A stretch of 64,000 nucleotides of DNA from Pilaira anomala (Eukaryota; Mucoromycota; Mucoromycetes; Mucorales; Mucoraceae), in assembly GCA_025716855.1 (NCBI GenBank), contig JAIXMQ010000023.1, positions 248,001 to 312,000 on the forward strand, written 5' to 3'. The notes under the pieces were generated by a model. The model was not told the origin of the DNA and ran no database searches. It saw only the letters and a program-made list of their open reading frames with translations. Below, piece by piece: positions 37,721 through 49,861 of the stretch. Position 1 is the stretch's first letter, and every line of letters begins with the position of its first letter. The translations under genes were made by a program, and so were the position numbers.

Positions 37721-38713
37721 TCATCTTTTTTTAATAATAATAATAATAATAAACACAGTGTACTTTTTTTTCTGCTTATTCTGTCTTGGCATCTCACGAT
37801 CTCGATCGAGATTACTCAACTGTGATTTATTTGTAATGAAATAAATCTATTGCTGACCTATGCTTTCTTTTTCTGTTTTCTATATTTACCCATTTTAATA
37901 TGAAGCTTATAATAATATACCATGCTTACGAGTTGAGTTAACTCACCACATGAATATATACTATTCTTTTTTTTTACATATTGAAAAAAATATACATTAA
38001 CTAAATCCAAATATGTTATAAACCTCTCGTCATTTCGGTAGACAAGCTTCATACAACTGTCATATGAATTATTTTTAAACTATTTGTTAAGGACAAGATT
38101 GATTTTACGATCGGACCAATGGGTCCAGATTTTATTTTATTTGAAAAGGTCTACCCTGCTATACCTATAGCAGGACGTATTAGCTTTTCACTATTTATTT
38201 TCTCCCGCAGCAGTAATCACATCAATTCTACACAATTTTCTTCGTATTTGTTAAATTCCGCCGCCTTTCCAGAAAAATCCGGTTTTAAACGCCAAACAAT
38301 GAACTAAAAATAAAAAATGATATAATAATGTCGTCTACTATTATACCTTGATAAATGGTTACGCTAAAAAGCTTCAAAGAACCCCCCCCCCTTCTCCTCA
38401 CTTATTAGTACAGTAGCCTATAAGAAGTCGAAGCACAAGTTTACTAATGTTTACTAAGCACATCAGCGTAAATGCAAAACTTTTTCCTTCTCGTTTTCAA
38501 AAGGCGAAGACTTTTCGCCCCCAAAACTAGCATTTGTACCACGCGGGTAAATTTTACTGGTGAAATTTCCCGAGAAAAAGAACCCCAAAATTAAAAAAAA
38601 AAAAATAGTAGTAGTAGTTTGAACAAGTTTTTTTTTTTATTTATTTATTTATGATTGTTCATGCAAGTGTGTGTGTGTGTGTGTGTATTAAAAGAAGAAA
38701 GAGAGGGGAATAT
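37721..38713. other. intergenic with paired hairpins, no gene seen
   Basis: Spacer between the convergent 3' ends of the wall-protein and transaldolase genes. It contains a perfect 9-bp-arm hairpin CCTGCTATACCTATAGCAGG (38155-38174), a smaller hairpin GGACCAATGGGTCC (38113-38126), a C9 run near 38383 and a TG microsatellite near 38667-38686. Confidence 0.5.
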
Positions 38714-39870
38714 TTACAAATTGAGCTTCTCCTTTAACAAGTTTTCGAGCTTGACACCATCCTTGGCAAAGTTACGGATACCTTCAGACAACTTCTCAGT
38801 GGCCATAGCATCTTGGTTCATTTCCCAACGGAAAGCAGCTTCATCATTAAAGTAAGAAACCTTTTGAACTTCAGCAGCTTGAGCGATTTCAGGGCTCAAT
38901 TTACGTTCCAATTTCTTTTCATCCTTTTGTAAGTCACCCAAGAGAGAAGGAGAGATAGTCAAGTAATCACAACCAGCTAATTGTTCAATCTCACCAGTGT
39001 TACGGAAAGAGGCACCCATTACAATAGTGTTATAACCGTACTTCTTGTAGTAGTTGTAAATGTTGGTGACGGAAAGAACACCAGGATCGCTAGTGGCACT
39101 GTAAGTCTCACCAGTGCTCTTCTTGTACCAATCGAGGATACGACCGACGAAGGGAGAGATAAGTGTGACACCAGCCTCGGCACAGGCAACGGCTTGAGAG
39201 AAACCGAACAATAAAGTCAAGTTACAGTGAATGTTGTGCTCAGTCTCGAGAACATGAGCGGCTTGGATACCTTCCCAAGTAGAGGCGATCTTGATCAAGA
39301 CACGTTCCTTGTCAATACCGTTATCAGCATACAACTTGATAAGAGAAAGGGCCTTAGCAATAGTAGCTTCCTTGTTGAAAGAGAGACGAGCATCAACTTC
39401 AGTAGAGACACGACCAGGAACAATCTTGAGGATTTCAGAACCAAAGTTTACTAAGAGCTTATCAGTAGCTAATTCAAGCTTCTCTTCAGCAGAGCTAAAA
39501 AAAAAAAAGTATTTATATATAATCAGTTTAATATTTTTCTCAATCTCTCTCTCTCTCTCTGTCACTTTATTTCGCTCTTTATCTCTTTTGATGTCACTAT
39601 TGTATTATATTACTTACACATCCTTGGAAAGAGCATACTTGATAGCATCTTCAGTAAGATGAGCATATTGAGGTTGTTGAGCAGCAGACAAGATTAAAGA
39701 AGGGTTAGTGGTAGCATCTTGAGGTTTGTATTGAGCAATAGCTAATAGAAAAAAAAACGCGTTTAAATAAATCCATTCATTTTAAATATATATATATACT
39801 ACTTACTCTCAAAGTCACCAGAATCGGCAACGATAGTAGTGAATTGCTTAAGTTGTTCGAGGACAGACAT
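38714..39870 (-). CDS. transaldolase
   Basis: Cytosolic pentose-phosphate enzyme that moves a dihydroxyacetone unit between sedoheptulose-7-P and glyceraldehyde-3-P. Exons 39870-39807, 39741-39618, 39494-38714 give 322 residues, the usual length for the TalB/Tal1 type. Signature TTNPSLIL near residue 32, Schiff-base lysine in [12 protein letters not shown] at about residue 132, then [29 protein letters not shown] and [20 protein letters not shown]. Codon use is stronger (fewer A/T third positions) than its neighbours, consistent with high expression. Confidence 0.97.
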
Positions 39871-40397
39871 TTGTTTTGATATATATTTTTAAATAAATAA
39901 AAAGAAAAGAAAAAAAGAAGAGATGAGTCAGTCATTATTAAAGCCTATTTATAATATTTCCGCTTAAAGGGAACTCGGTGCTTTAAAAAAAAGATGACGA
40001 GGACTATGACTAAAAACCAAACGGATTTTAATGATTTAGAGGAGGAACTACAATTTTAAGTGACTTTGAATCAGATTATATTTGATTGCATGATTAAATG
40101 ATTACACATAAAATTTTGAGATTAAACTTTTATTTACAAATTAAGGGTAAATCCTCCGAGTGAAATTTAATTTTAGCTTTCAATAGCTGAAAAAGTGAGT
40201 ACTACGTCTGATAAACATTTTCTTATTAACTTTTACAGCTAATCTCGGGTTTATTCTTTTTTTTTTAAGTCCCTTAGAATTCATTAATTCTGTTTAATTG
40301 TCTTTTTTTCTTCTACATACAAAAGATGAGTATATTTTCCTGGATGGGTGAAATATAAAGGAAGGGAGGAAGAGCCCAAAGATTTTATAAGCTTTGT
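39871..40397. other. intergenic, no gene seen
   Basis: Upstream region of transaldolase. AT-rich, with no recognisable coding or RNA gene. Confidence 0.5.
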
Positions 40398-40832
40398 TCA
40401 TTTTCGTCGGTCGAGTCTTGTCCTTACACAATTGTCTAATCGATGAGCCAGCTTTTCAACCGAGCTTCTGAACATAAACAACCTCTTAGTGGCAGAAAAG
40501 AAGCCGCCAAGTTGTGAAAATGTACTAGGAAATGTAATTGAAAACTGTGGAACATTTATATGATAGTTGTTGAACAAACTGTTGTGGCAGGTGTAAAAAA
40601 AACAGGTTCTGCCAGACAATTGCAGCATATCAAATTTATCCTCGTCAATGTCAAAAAGGATACGAATCTCCACTTTGAAACTAATGATATTATTATGGTT
40701 TTGATATAAAGCAGCTTTTGTGTACGTCGAACCAGAAAGAACAGTTTCCTCAACCTTGATGCTAACTATCTCGTCATTGATGTGAAATAAGTTTTTAAGT
40801 AAGGGATGAAGAGGATGGTTGCTCGGCATCAA
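40398..40832 (-). CDS. orphan open reading frame (hypothetical, possibly remnant)
   Basis: An uninterrupted 144-codon frame starting MMPSNHPLHPLLKNLFHIN and ending VEKLAHRLDNCVRTRLDRRK. I recognise no family. Length and mixed composition (less biased than surrounding spacer) make chance less likely than for most frames here, yet no neighbouring exon or domain supports it. It lies 80 bp from the LSU-rRNA-like fragment, so it may belong to decayed inserted DNA. Confidence 0.25.
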   Translation of the reverse strand: MMPSNHPLHPLLKNLFHINDEIVSIKVEETVLSGSTYTKAALYQNHNNIISFKVEIRILFDIDEDKFDMLQLSGRTCFFYTCHNSLFNNYHINVPQFSITFPSTFSQLGGFFSATKRLFMFRSSVEKLAHRLDNCVRTRLDRRK

Positions 40833-40909
40833 TCTGCTGATTTAAACTTTTTAGCCTTTTAACACCATCTAGTGTCACCTCGGCTTCACAACAGAGAAGA
40901 GTAGTATGA

Positions 40910-40962
40910 TTTATCATCTGCTGGATAATGGTTGAACGCCTCTAAGTCAGAATCCATGCTGA
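40910..40962 (+). pseudogene. degenerate nuclear LSU (25S/28S) rRNA fragment
   Basis: About 50 nt read CATCTGCTGGATAATGGTTG then AACGCCTCTAAGTCAGAATC and CATGCT. This is the highly conserved segment near the 3' end of nuclear large-subunit rRNA (consensus CTGAACGCCTCTAAGTCAGA) with a few changes. Sequence on either side does not match rRNA as I know it. The reverse strand reads MDSDLEAFNHYPADD, the antisense peptide seen in many misannotated rDNA-derived proteins. It is an isolated scrap, not a gene. Confidence 0.8.
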
Positions 40963-41400
40963 AACTAGCTTTCTTTTTTATGCCTGATTTTCTTTTTTTT
41001 TTCTACCTTCTTATCAAAGAATTCTACGGTACAAACCTTGCGTAGTTGTTACTTCTAACTAATTCTCGATTTAATAGCGAAGCCTTGTGCGTATGCGCGT
41101 TTGACTATAATCAAAGCACAGAGGTGTTCCTCACGTAAGGGCTTGAAATTTTGCTTTTCCTTTTACTATATGAGATTTCCTATTGGATTAACCACTACAC
41201 GCTTTGGTTTGTTTCAAAATAATGATAAAAAATCTTGTATTAAAGCTGTCAATTTTCAGTTTATTATTTTAAAAAATGAATACATGTTTCCCTCTCTCTC
41301 CCCTCTTGGGTTCTCCCTTTCCTTTTTTTTTTTTTGAAAAAAAACCTACAAAAAAAGGAATAAAAAATTTTATAAAAAAAAAATTACAAAAACAACAAAA
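40963..41400. other. intergenic, no gene seen
   Basis: Spacer between the rRNA-like fragment and the chitin deacetylase stop codon. T- and A-rich; no recognisable coding segment. Confidence 0.5.
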
Positions 41401-43292
41401 TTATAATAAGAATGCAATAACGCAAGAAGAGATAATAAATAAAGATTCCCAATGAACAGTTTGGATTGTTACAGCAGCGCTTGCAGATCCCGAACCGTTA
41501 GCAACAATACCATTTCCATTTGAAGTATGGTTAACCATGACGGCTGTATCTTTATACTGACAATCATTTGCTGTACATAAACATGCATTTCCAATAGGAT
41601 CCCACCATTTTGTACTAGTTAAAAATTTTAGTTTCGATATACAATCAGAATATACATCACTTAAACACACACTTACTCGCAGTTATTAGGGATAGGATAT
41701 CTAAATCCAGCAGATCCATTTTGTGCTGCAGTTGCAGGTGTTGGCATATCTAATGTAGGTGCAGTACTTGGACAATTGAAACAAGTATTAAATGTAGTAG
41801 TACCAAAATTACAACTAGTAACAGAATGTTAAAATGAAACTAGTATACTATTAAAGATTTAGTATATATTACATTACCTATTCATAAGACCTTCATCTAC
41901 ATTTTGATTTCCATCATCATCAAGACCGTTACAAATCTCTTTAGCAATGACAGGTTGTTCACAACGCATGTAATCTTGATTTCCTAATTCGGAAGCTTTG
42001 ACTGGATTTTTCATCCATTGAAGTAACTGTTGATTCGTAACGAACCAAACATCAGGCATTTCAGATAATTTTTTAATCAAAGAAACTAAACCATCGAGTT
42101 TAGGTGCAGGATCGGGTAAACCAGGATATCCTGTAAGATGAGCTTTTTTTTTATCATGTTAGCTTTTTTCTAATGCATAATCCAATTGCATAACTACTTA
42201 CTTGGATGAACATAGATACCAAAAGGTTGTCTTCCACCTGTATAATGCTTATTAAACGTATTCAAACTCCATTCTTCAACATCTTTAGGTTGTCCTGCAA
42301 TATAAACATCCATGAGTTGAGGTGCATTTGTATTATCAAGCACTGCATACATTGGAATTTCCCAAAGTCCCGGAATCTTGGTCTGACTCGAGCCACAGAT
42401 ACCCGTCCAACAATCATTGGCCATACCGTAATCAAGTGTATAGGGCCAATAAGCATCATCTTGCAATGCACTGGCGCTTGAATCGTACAAAAATCCTAGT
42501 CGGCTTAATCGGTTTAATGTTTCCTTTGTATAATTTAAAAAGGGTGCACGAAATCCCTGGATCTTTGCATTGGGAACTCCACCATATGTATTCAACATCT
42601 CTCTACAGCTCACAATTTCCTCTAAGGAGTTTTTTTTTTGTTAGCATAAAAGGGGGGTATTCTTTTGGTATTGTATACACAATTTTATTTTTTACCACTT
42701 ACTATCAGAAGGAGTACCAACATGAGTAAATGTATGACTAAACAAATGCAAAAAAAAAAGTAATTTGTAAATGTATTTTAATACTTGTTTCAATCTATTT
42801 ATTATTATACTTACTCGGCAATTTCGTTACCAGTAGAATACCATTGTTGTACTAACGAGAAATCTGTATATTGCATAGAAACATACCATGTTCCGCGACC
42901 AGGACATCCATTAGGGTTTCTGATAAATATTAAAAAAGAACGCACATACAAAAATTAGTTGTGTTCTACATATATATATAATTTTTTTAAGAAGAAACAT
43001 ACGTAACGTTCAACATTCTTTTGGCTGTTTTATATAATTGAGGTTGAATAGAATCATCAAAAGTAACGGTAACAAATTGAGGTGTATCCGCTTGTGAAAG
43101 ACCATTAGGAGGGTTTTTTGAAGCACATAAACATCCATTAGCAAGTTTACATACTTGTGGATCACAGGCGTAAGTGGATGATCCAGCTGCTGCTGCTGCT
43201 CCTGCTGGTACACCACCGCCTCCCGCTTGACATAATGTTGTATGAACAAAAAGTGCTAACGTTGTAATAGCAAATGTAATATGAGATCTCAT
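41401..43292 (-). CDS. chitin deacetylase, GPI-anchored, with Cys-rich N-terminal module
   Basis: Polysaccharide deacetylase (NodB/CE4 fold) that converts wall chitin to chitosan, abundant in Mucorales. Seven exons: 43292-43003, 42919-42815, 42737-42703, 42621-42202, 42130-41878, 41814-41677, 41614-41401, giving 484 residues. Signal peptide SHITFAITTLALFVHTTLC, a short Cys-rich segment (YACDPQVCKLANGCLCAS), then the catalytic domain: VTVTFDDSIQPQ, the metal-binding DHTFTHVGTPSD block, FRAPFLNYTKETL and FGIYVHPRYPGL. The first motif reads TFDDS like other CE4 enzymes. A second Cys-rich part (EICNGLDDDGNQNVDEG, CNFGTTTFNTCFNC, NACLCTANDC) precedes a Ser-rich stretch and a hydrophobic end (LFIISSCVIAFLL), a GPI signal. 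Secreted to the plasma membrane/wall. Confidence 0.9.
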
Positions 43293-43747
43293 TATATATT
43301 AAGTGTAGTATTTTAGTAGTTGTAAAAGAATAAAAGAAAAAAAAGAGAGATCAACTTTATTCACAGAGAACGAAACCAAGTCAATGTTATATAACTGCAC
43401 TCCTTTTTTTTTCTTTCTTTCTGTAGCTCTTTTATGGTCTAGATTTAGGAGCATACATTTAAATAAGCACAAGGACTTTTTTTTCTTTTGAAAAAAAAAC
43501 ATTACACATAGATATACACCCCTTTGGTTTCTTTTACTACTTTTTTTTTTCTAAAAAAAAAAGCCCCCCTCTTCTTCTAACCCCCCTTCAAGCTTCTCCT
43601 CCTCAGTCTTCTTTTTTCAACCTGATATAAATAAACATATAAGGGTCCGTGCGGTTAAATTATATATACTACATTGTCTTTATTTTATTTTTTTATCTTT
43701 TTTTTTTTTTTGATATAAAAAGAGAATAAAGAAAGAGATTTAAATTT

Positions 43748-45316
43748 TTATTTACGATGTCTAGCACAGAACTCATCCATTCTTTTGTAAGCCTCTTCAA
43801 GACGATCAATTGTAGGAGTAATAACGAATCGAACATAATTAGGATAATTGAAACACTACATATACAGAAAAAAAAAATTAGTTATGCACATAAAAAAAAA
43901 AAAAAACTCCAATTTTTTTGTTCTCTTTATACCTCTCCAGGAAGACAAACTACATTTTCTTCAGCTAAAAGTTTAGCACTGAATTGAACATCGTTCTCAA
44001 TATCCTTAAACTTGTTTACCTCAATGCCTACCATCATGTACATGGCACCTTGAGGTTGAACAGGAACTAAACCATCGATTTTAGAAACAACCTTCATACT
44101 CAGTTTCACATTATCTTCCAATTGTTTAATGGTGGATTGAAAGAAGGATTCAGGTGTCTTTTCAAGAATATCTGGAATAGCTGCTTGAATAAGTGAGTTG
44201 GGTCCCAAAATGATTTGTGCTAACTGATGAAGTCCTTCATTGACCTCTTTAAAGATACCGTTACGATCATGAATCGTAATCCATCCAACTCTCCAACCAG
44301 GTACAAGCCATTTCTTGGCAAGCCCACCCACTGCTAAAATAGGTACTGTAGATGTTAACGTGGCCATTGGGAAGAACTTGTTTCCTTCAAATACAAGGTC
44401 ACAATAGATTTCATCAGAGATTATTGGTACATGATACTTTTCTGCTACCTTTAAAATCGCTTGAAGATGTTCGCGAGAATAAACGGATCCACAAGGATTA
44501 GAAGGACTATTATTTTTTAAAAAAAAACAAAGTCAATAAGAGTTGTCCTTTTTTTTTCATGCAAACTTACTTGTTGACTAAAATAGCACTAGTCTTATCA
44601 TCAATCAAGGACTCCATTTGTGCCAAATCTGCTTCCCAATTCTTCTCAGGCTTTACACATATATATATAAAATTAATTAAATAAAAAAATAAAAAAAAAA
44701 GCTTACTTTTGTACAGTTATAACTTACCAACAAATTATAATACTTTGTTTCAACAAATCGAGTTGCAGCTAAAGATGCATAAAGAGAGAACCCAGGACGA
44801 GGCAAGAGAATATTAGTTCCTTCATTACAAAGTACATTTACACACATCTCAAGTGCTCCCGAGCAACCATTGGCCAAGATAACATCACTGGGCTCTAAAG
44901 GTGCAGCAGGTGTACTATATTCTTTTGCAATAGCTGTACGTGCCAATAAAGTACCTATTTTTATATATATATACTTAATCTTATGTACCTGTTTTTTTTA
45001 CAATTTTACAATCTTACCGTCAGCAGGTGGATATCCATTTGATTTGAAACTATTCAATTGCTTTGCAACTGCTTCATTGATACTAGGATCCACATTAAAA
45101 TTACCAAAAATAGTGGGGTCACCTAATTATATGACACGTCAATATTTAAAAATTTCACACGCTTTCTTTTTTGACATTACCAATAGACAAACTGATTAAG
45201 GGTTTAGTAGCATTAGGATCTAACTTGAGTTGATCAACAATAGCTCGAATAGGGTTATGAGCTTGTTTAGCAGTTCTTGAAGACTTGATATTCCAGCTAG
45301 CACGGTCAGAACTCAT
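43748..45316 (-). CDS. tyrosine aminotransferase-like class I aminotransferase
   Basis: PLP enzyme of aromatic amino-acid catabolism; closest by pattern to tyrosine/nicotianamine aminotransferases. Six exons: 45316-45181, 45122-45018, 44954-44728, 44650-44571, 44506-43933, 43855-43748, giving 409 residues. Marks: WNIKSSRTAKQAHNPIRAIV and ISLSIGDPTIFGNF at the N-terminus (typical TAT start), DVILANGCSGALEMCV, NNPSNPCGSVYS, IISDEIYCDLVFEG with the PLP-contacting Asp and Tyr, and GGLAKKWLVPGWRVGW carrying the Schiff-base lysine. C-terminal FVITPTIDRLEEAYKRM. With dihydropteridine reductase in this window it suggests a phenylalanine-tyrosine degradation route, but the two genes are 31 kb apart and not clustered. 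Confidence 0.9.
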
Positions 45317-45812
45317 TTTTATAAAAAGGTGAAAGGGGGAGAGAGAGAGAGAAAGCGAATGAAAAAAAAATGCACTTGTTTATATAATGACTCATTGAAA
45401 CAAACTGAGGTTGAATATAATAGGAAGAAGGAACTCAGTTTTGTTTGATGATTTATCGCATAAATGTTATAACGTATATTTATTTTGGTGTATCATAAGT
45501 TCAATTATGATGTTACAGAATATTCTATCGTTTTTCATTGCTTTTTATCTTAATCTTTCTTGAAAGTAACAAGCAAATTATAGAATATCATACTTTTTTT
45601 ACTCGGCGTTATGTCCTATACAACGTGTGTGAATTTTCTCACTATGCCGATAAAAACCTTATAATAAACTTCTTTAAAAAAAAAGTGGCCGTATATTTAC
45701 ATCTACAGAGATTGTTTTTCTTTGGAAAAAAATCAGCTACGAGCATCTTGATATTTGTGTTTGAAGAACTTGGTTTTGTTGAAAACGATAACTGTTTTAA
45801 TCCGCTTCATAA
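45317..45812. other. intergenic, no gene seen
   Basis: Promoter side of the aminotransferase. A 98-codon plus-strand frame at 45538 is low-complexity and not supported. Confidence 0.45.
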
Positions 45813-45905
45813 TCATTTCTTTCATTTATACTAGACCATATATCCACTCTCACGGATATCTATGTTGCTCTGTCAAGAGTTAAATTTCCTAAAAATTTAT
45901 CTAAC
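45813..45905 (+). pseudogene. remnant resembling the C-terminus of a PIF1-family helicase
   Basis: The frame through 45840-45893 reads HISTLTDIYVALSRVKFPKN followed by L. YVALSRV is the conserved C-terminal motif of PIF1-like helicases, including those of Helitrons. A stop codon (TAA at 45810) lies just upstream in frame and nothing longer is preserved, so this is a fragment. It ends about 60 bp before foldback copy C. The motif is short, so confidence is moderate. Confidence 0.45.
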
Positions 45906-45966
45906 TTTTATTTACAGAGCCTTTTTTTTTGTAAAAACAAAAGAGCCCTTTTAAAACTATCTTTAA

Positions 45967-47841
45967 ATTACGTTATCAAAGTCCCTACGCTAAGCTATGT
46001 GTTTACTGACCTTCGTTAGTTTTTTTTGGTCAAGAAAGGCCAAAGTTTTTTTTTTGTTAAAGCGGGAAAAGCATTTCAGCCAATCAAATCTTCTAAAAAA
46101 GATTGAGTGAGAAAACAATATACAGTTTGAGTTAGAGCAAGTATATTTTTTACATCTAAAATTATAATTTTAAACATATAGAAAAATGCGCCCTTAAATT
46201 CTATATTTTTTGTATATCATATTGTTTAATAAAATAGTTGATCTAGAGGACTTTACTTTGACATGAAAGGTTTCCAGGGCTTAATGCTGTAGGCTGTGTG
46301 TGGTCAAGTTAGCAGCGACTAGACGCACTACTATGAAACTACACACACCGCAAAAGGACTATAAACACCCCAACTTTTAAGCCCAGAAAACCTTTCATGT
46401 CAAAGTAAAGTCCTTCAATATTAACTATTTTATTATACAATATTATATCCAGAAAATTCTAAATTTATATGGGCAGATAATTGTATATAAAGATGTATTT
46501 TTTTATATGTAAAAAATATACTTTTTCTAACAAAAACTGTTTTCCTTACATGCACTACAAATGGAGAGTGCATGTAGCATGGTCTATATACACCTCGTTT
46601 TTCAGTCCCAGAAATCAAAATTTTGACAAAAAATACCTTCTTGTCAAAGTAAGGTCCCTCTAAATCAACTATTTCATTAAACAGTATGATATACAGAAAG
46701 TGCAGAATTTGAAGGCGAATCTTTCTATATTTTTAAAAGTATATGTTTAGTTGTGCAAAATATACTTGCCCTAACAAAAACTTTATTTTGTTTTTTGACA
46801 ATAAACATAAATTATTGTTATTACTTAGCTTTGATTTTTGCACCATTAGAAAGAGCGCAAAATTCTACATATGTCATTAAAAGGCTAAGCTTCAAAACCG
46901 TCTTAATCTAAAGATGTATGGATATTTCTCAATTTTGAAAAAATCCATAGGGGGGGACTAGCAAAATTTTCAAGAAAATGGAATTTTTTTCACAGCTTAA
47001 AAAAAATAAAAAATTAGAAATGCAGATATATCTTTGTATTTAAATGGTTTTAAAGTTTAGATTTTTATTGATGTCTAAGGTAGAATTTGACGCTCTTTCG
47101 AATGATGTAAAAATCAGAGTAGTATAATTATAAAGTTTAATAGTCATTGCGAGAAAGCACAGCTTCTATTAGGACATGTATATTTTTTATATACAAGATA
47201 ATAAATCTAAATGCATAGAAATCTTAGTTTTTAAATTCTACATCTTTGGAATATAACATTGTCTAACAAAATACGTCTGTATCCTGATTTGGTTTTTTTC
47301 CTGTTTTTGGACCTAAAAATTGAGATTTGGGTCCAAATTTCTTTCTTTTCAAATTTAAGTCCTTTATTTCACCTATTCTATTATACAATATAATATACAA
47401 TCGATGCAGAATTTAAAGGCGCATCTTTCTATTGATTTAGAATTGCTATTGTTTATGTAGAAAATATACTTGCCCTAACAAAAACTGTATATCGTTTTTT
47501 CATAATACCTATAAATATTTGTTACTATTTTACTTTGATTTTTACATCATTGAAAAGAGCGTAAAAGTTTACATATATCTTTAAAAATGTAAGCTTCAAC
47601 AGCATTTCAATGTAAAGATACATATACATTTCTGATTTTTGAAAAAATCCAAAGGTAGGGATCGTTGATTTTTGGCTAAAAATGTAGTTTTTTTCACTTT
47701 TTCCGATGATTTGATTGGCTCAAATTTTTTTTCGCGATAAGAAAAAAACCTTGTCTACAATGCCTCGTTTTTCTTTATCAAAAAGACTAATTAGGGTCAG
47801 TAAACACACATAATGTAGCTTAGGGCTTTACTCTCGTAATA
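45967..47841. mobile_element. foldback repeat element, copy C (composite, about 1.9 kb)
   Basis: Longest copy of the family. The ends are inverted repeats: left TTACGTTATCAAAGTCCCTA, CGCTAAGCTATGTGTTTACT, GACC; right, reverse complement, ATTACGAGAGTAAAGCCCTA and AAGCTACATTATGTGTGTTT. Inside, a palindrome is centred near 46310 (GGACTTTACTTTGACATGAA at 46252 versus TTCATGTCAAAGTAAAGTCC at 46394), followed by the same direct-inverted-direct module order as copy A: TACTTGCCCTAACAAAAAC at 46762 and 47467, the inverted form near 47165. From about 46380 it runs collinear with copy A. No long reading frame. Confidence 0.8.
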
Positions 47842-49861
47842 GAATGGTAGTATCAGAAGGTCTCTTTTTTTAATTTTTTTTACCGTAAATTAAAAGTGAG
47901 AGAGGCAGATTTAGCTATCAAGAATTATATTACTTTGGCAATGACCACCAAAAGTCTTAATGCAATATTGTATAGTTAGTTAAACTGATATATCTGCTTT
48001 ATTTTTACCTAAGCAAAATGGCATGTCGTCAAAGATAGAAAAAAATTAACAATTATAACAATGTGCATAACTAGTGAATGATATTTATAAAAATCTAGTG
48101 AATGATGTTTAAAAAGTTATATATATATATGTATTCCAAACTCTGGCCACAAATCAAAATATTATATTCGAAGGCGTGTCTAATGTGTAACTAGTATGAA
48201 GCGAATGTTAGTCATGATTTTAGACCCAACATTCGATCTAAAATACAAATCAAGGCAAACAACTGATAGCGTAAAAGTGGCATACAACTTACTTGCAATA
48301 GTACATAAAGTTGCATCCACTTTCTTTTACGCTGATGTCACTTTATTCAAAAAAAAATAAAGGTTTGTATTTCGATGCATCTGATAAAATGATTTGCCTC
48401 TAAAAAAAAAAAAAGGAACAATCATACCAAAGAATAATACGACCTGAAGTACACTTTAAAGAAGCAAAATATTTTTTGCTATTGACGGAATTGGATTATG
48501 TATTTACTGCTCACTTTTTGAAGATGTGCGTATTCAAGACATTAACATATAATAACATAAAAGTTTCTAACGTTAAGATTGCAGAAAAAGAGACATATCT
48601 TTTTTACAGAATGTGAAGTATAGGTATATATAACACTGGATTTTTTTTATAGACGCCCTAGCCCTTATTATCGCTCTAGGATACGTAACGGAATATTGAG
48701 ACATGGTCGCTGTTTTGAATATGCTTGATGTTGTAAGACATCTTCGAAAATACGGTTATATTTTAACAGAATTCATGCGAGCAGGGATCCCGCAAGCCCA
48801 AAGACAACGATAGGTTATCTGATTTATGTTATATGTTTTTTTTTCTATTTATTCTACGCTCTATTTACTTTGTGCTTTTTCTCTTCATTAATTAAAATTT
48901 TGGCAGAGGAAAAAACGCCTCAATGGGCTGAGGCTACCTTTATTTTTTTTGTGTACGTTGCAGTAATTTTGGTTATAACTGTTTGTAGACTCCACAATAA
49001 AATTGACACAAGATACATGGCTAATATATTAAACATTGTTTGTATCTTGTAAGCTCTTGTAAGTTTAAAGAGAATATTTCTACTCATATTAGGATTGTAT
49101 CGAGGAAATAAAGTTCATTGCTTCTCATGCTAACTAGTTAAACTGCTGACATATAATACAAAGCTAGCGACAGTACCTATTTATGTAATCATAGAGTGAA
49201 CATATAAATATATTTTTCTCCTCAACTAACTCGATCAGCGCTATTTGAATTTTCAGGGGGATGATGATTTTATCTGGTTTATCAACGCGAATCTTGTCCC
49301 TTACAAGGCATTAAAAATAAAAAAGAGAACGATGGCTGTTGAGCCGCGATAACAAATAAAAATAGCTTTATATATTGTGGATAGGTTAACCGATGTACTA
49401 AATAAGCTTGCTTCAAGATAAAGATAAAACCGAGAATTTATTTCCCTTGCACTTAGTACGAAGTAAGAAGAAAAAAAAAACAAAGCTATTTGAAATAACA
49501 AAAAAAAAAAAAAAGAAAAAGAAAAAGACATGTGCTGTTTTAAACCAAATCTATCCGTTAACTTATTTTCTCCACATTAAGTTTGTATTTTGAGGATCTT
49601 CCTTTTTTTTTTAAAAGTCGTCTTTTCCGTAACACACATATAATTATTTTTAGATTTTTCACTGACAGAGTATAAATCTGGAACCTTTTTCCCCTTTGTA
49701 AAAATTTTTTATATTATATATAAATAATATGTACAGTTCCTGGAGATCGTTGTCTTTTTCTTTTTCTTTTTGTTTTTTTTAGCTCCTCTTTTTTTTTGTT
49801 TTTTCTATACCTATTCCCTTTCTTTTTCTTTTAAATAATATATATATATATGTATAAAAAG
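47842..49861. other. 2-kb intergenic region, no gene seen
   Basis: No supported gene. There is a short direct repeat CTAGTGAATGAT (about 48070 and 48093), and a short arginine-rich frame near 48651 (RRPSPYYRSRIRNGILRHG) that ends in a stop and is unassigned. The T-rich stretch before 49862 is the LRR gene promoter. Confidence 0.5.

Noticed and set aside
48870..49052. 60-codon frame with a hydrophobic segment
   Set aside because: Short, AT-rich and without support from homology or gene structure.
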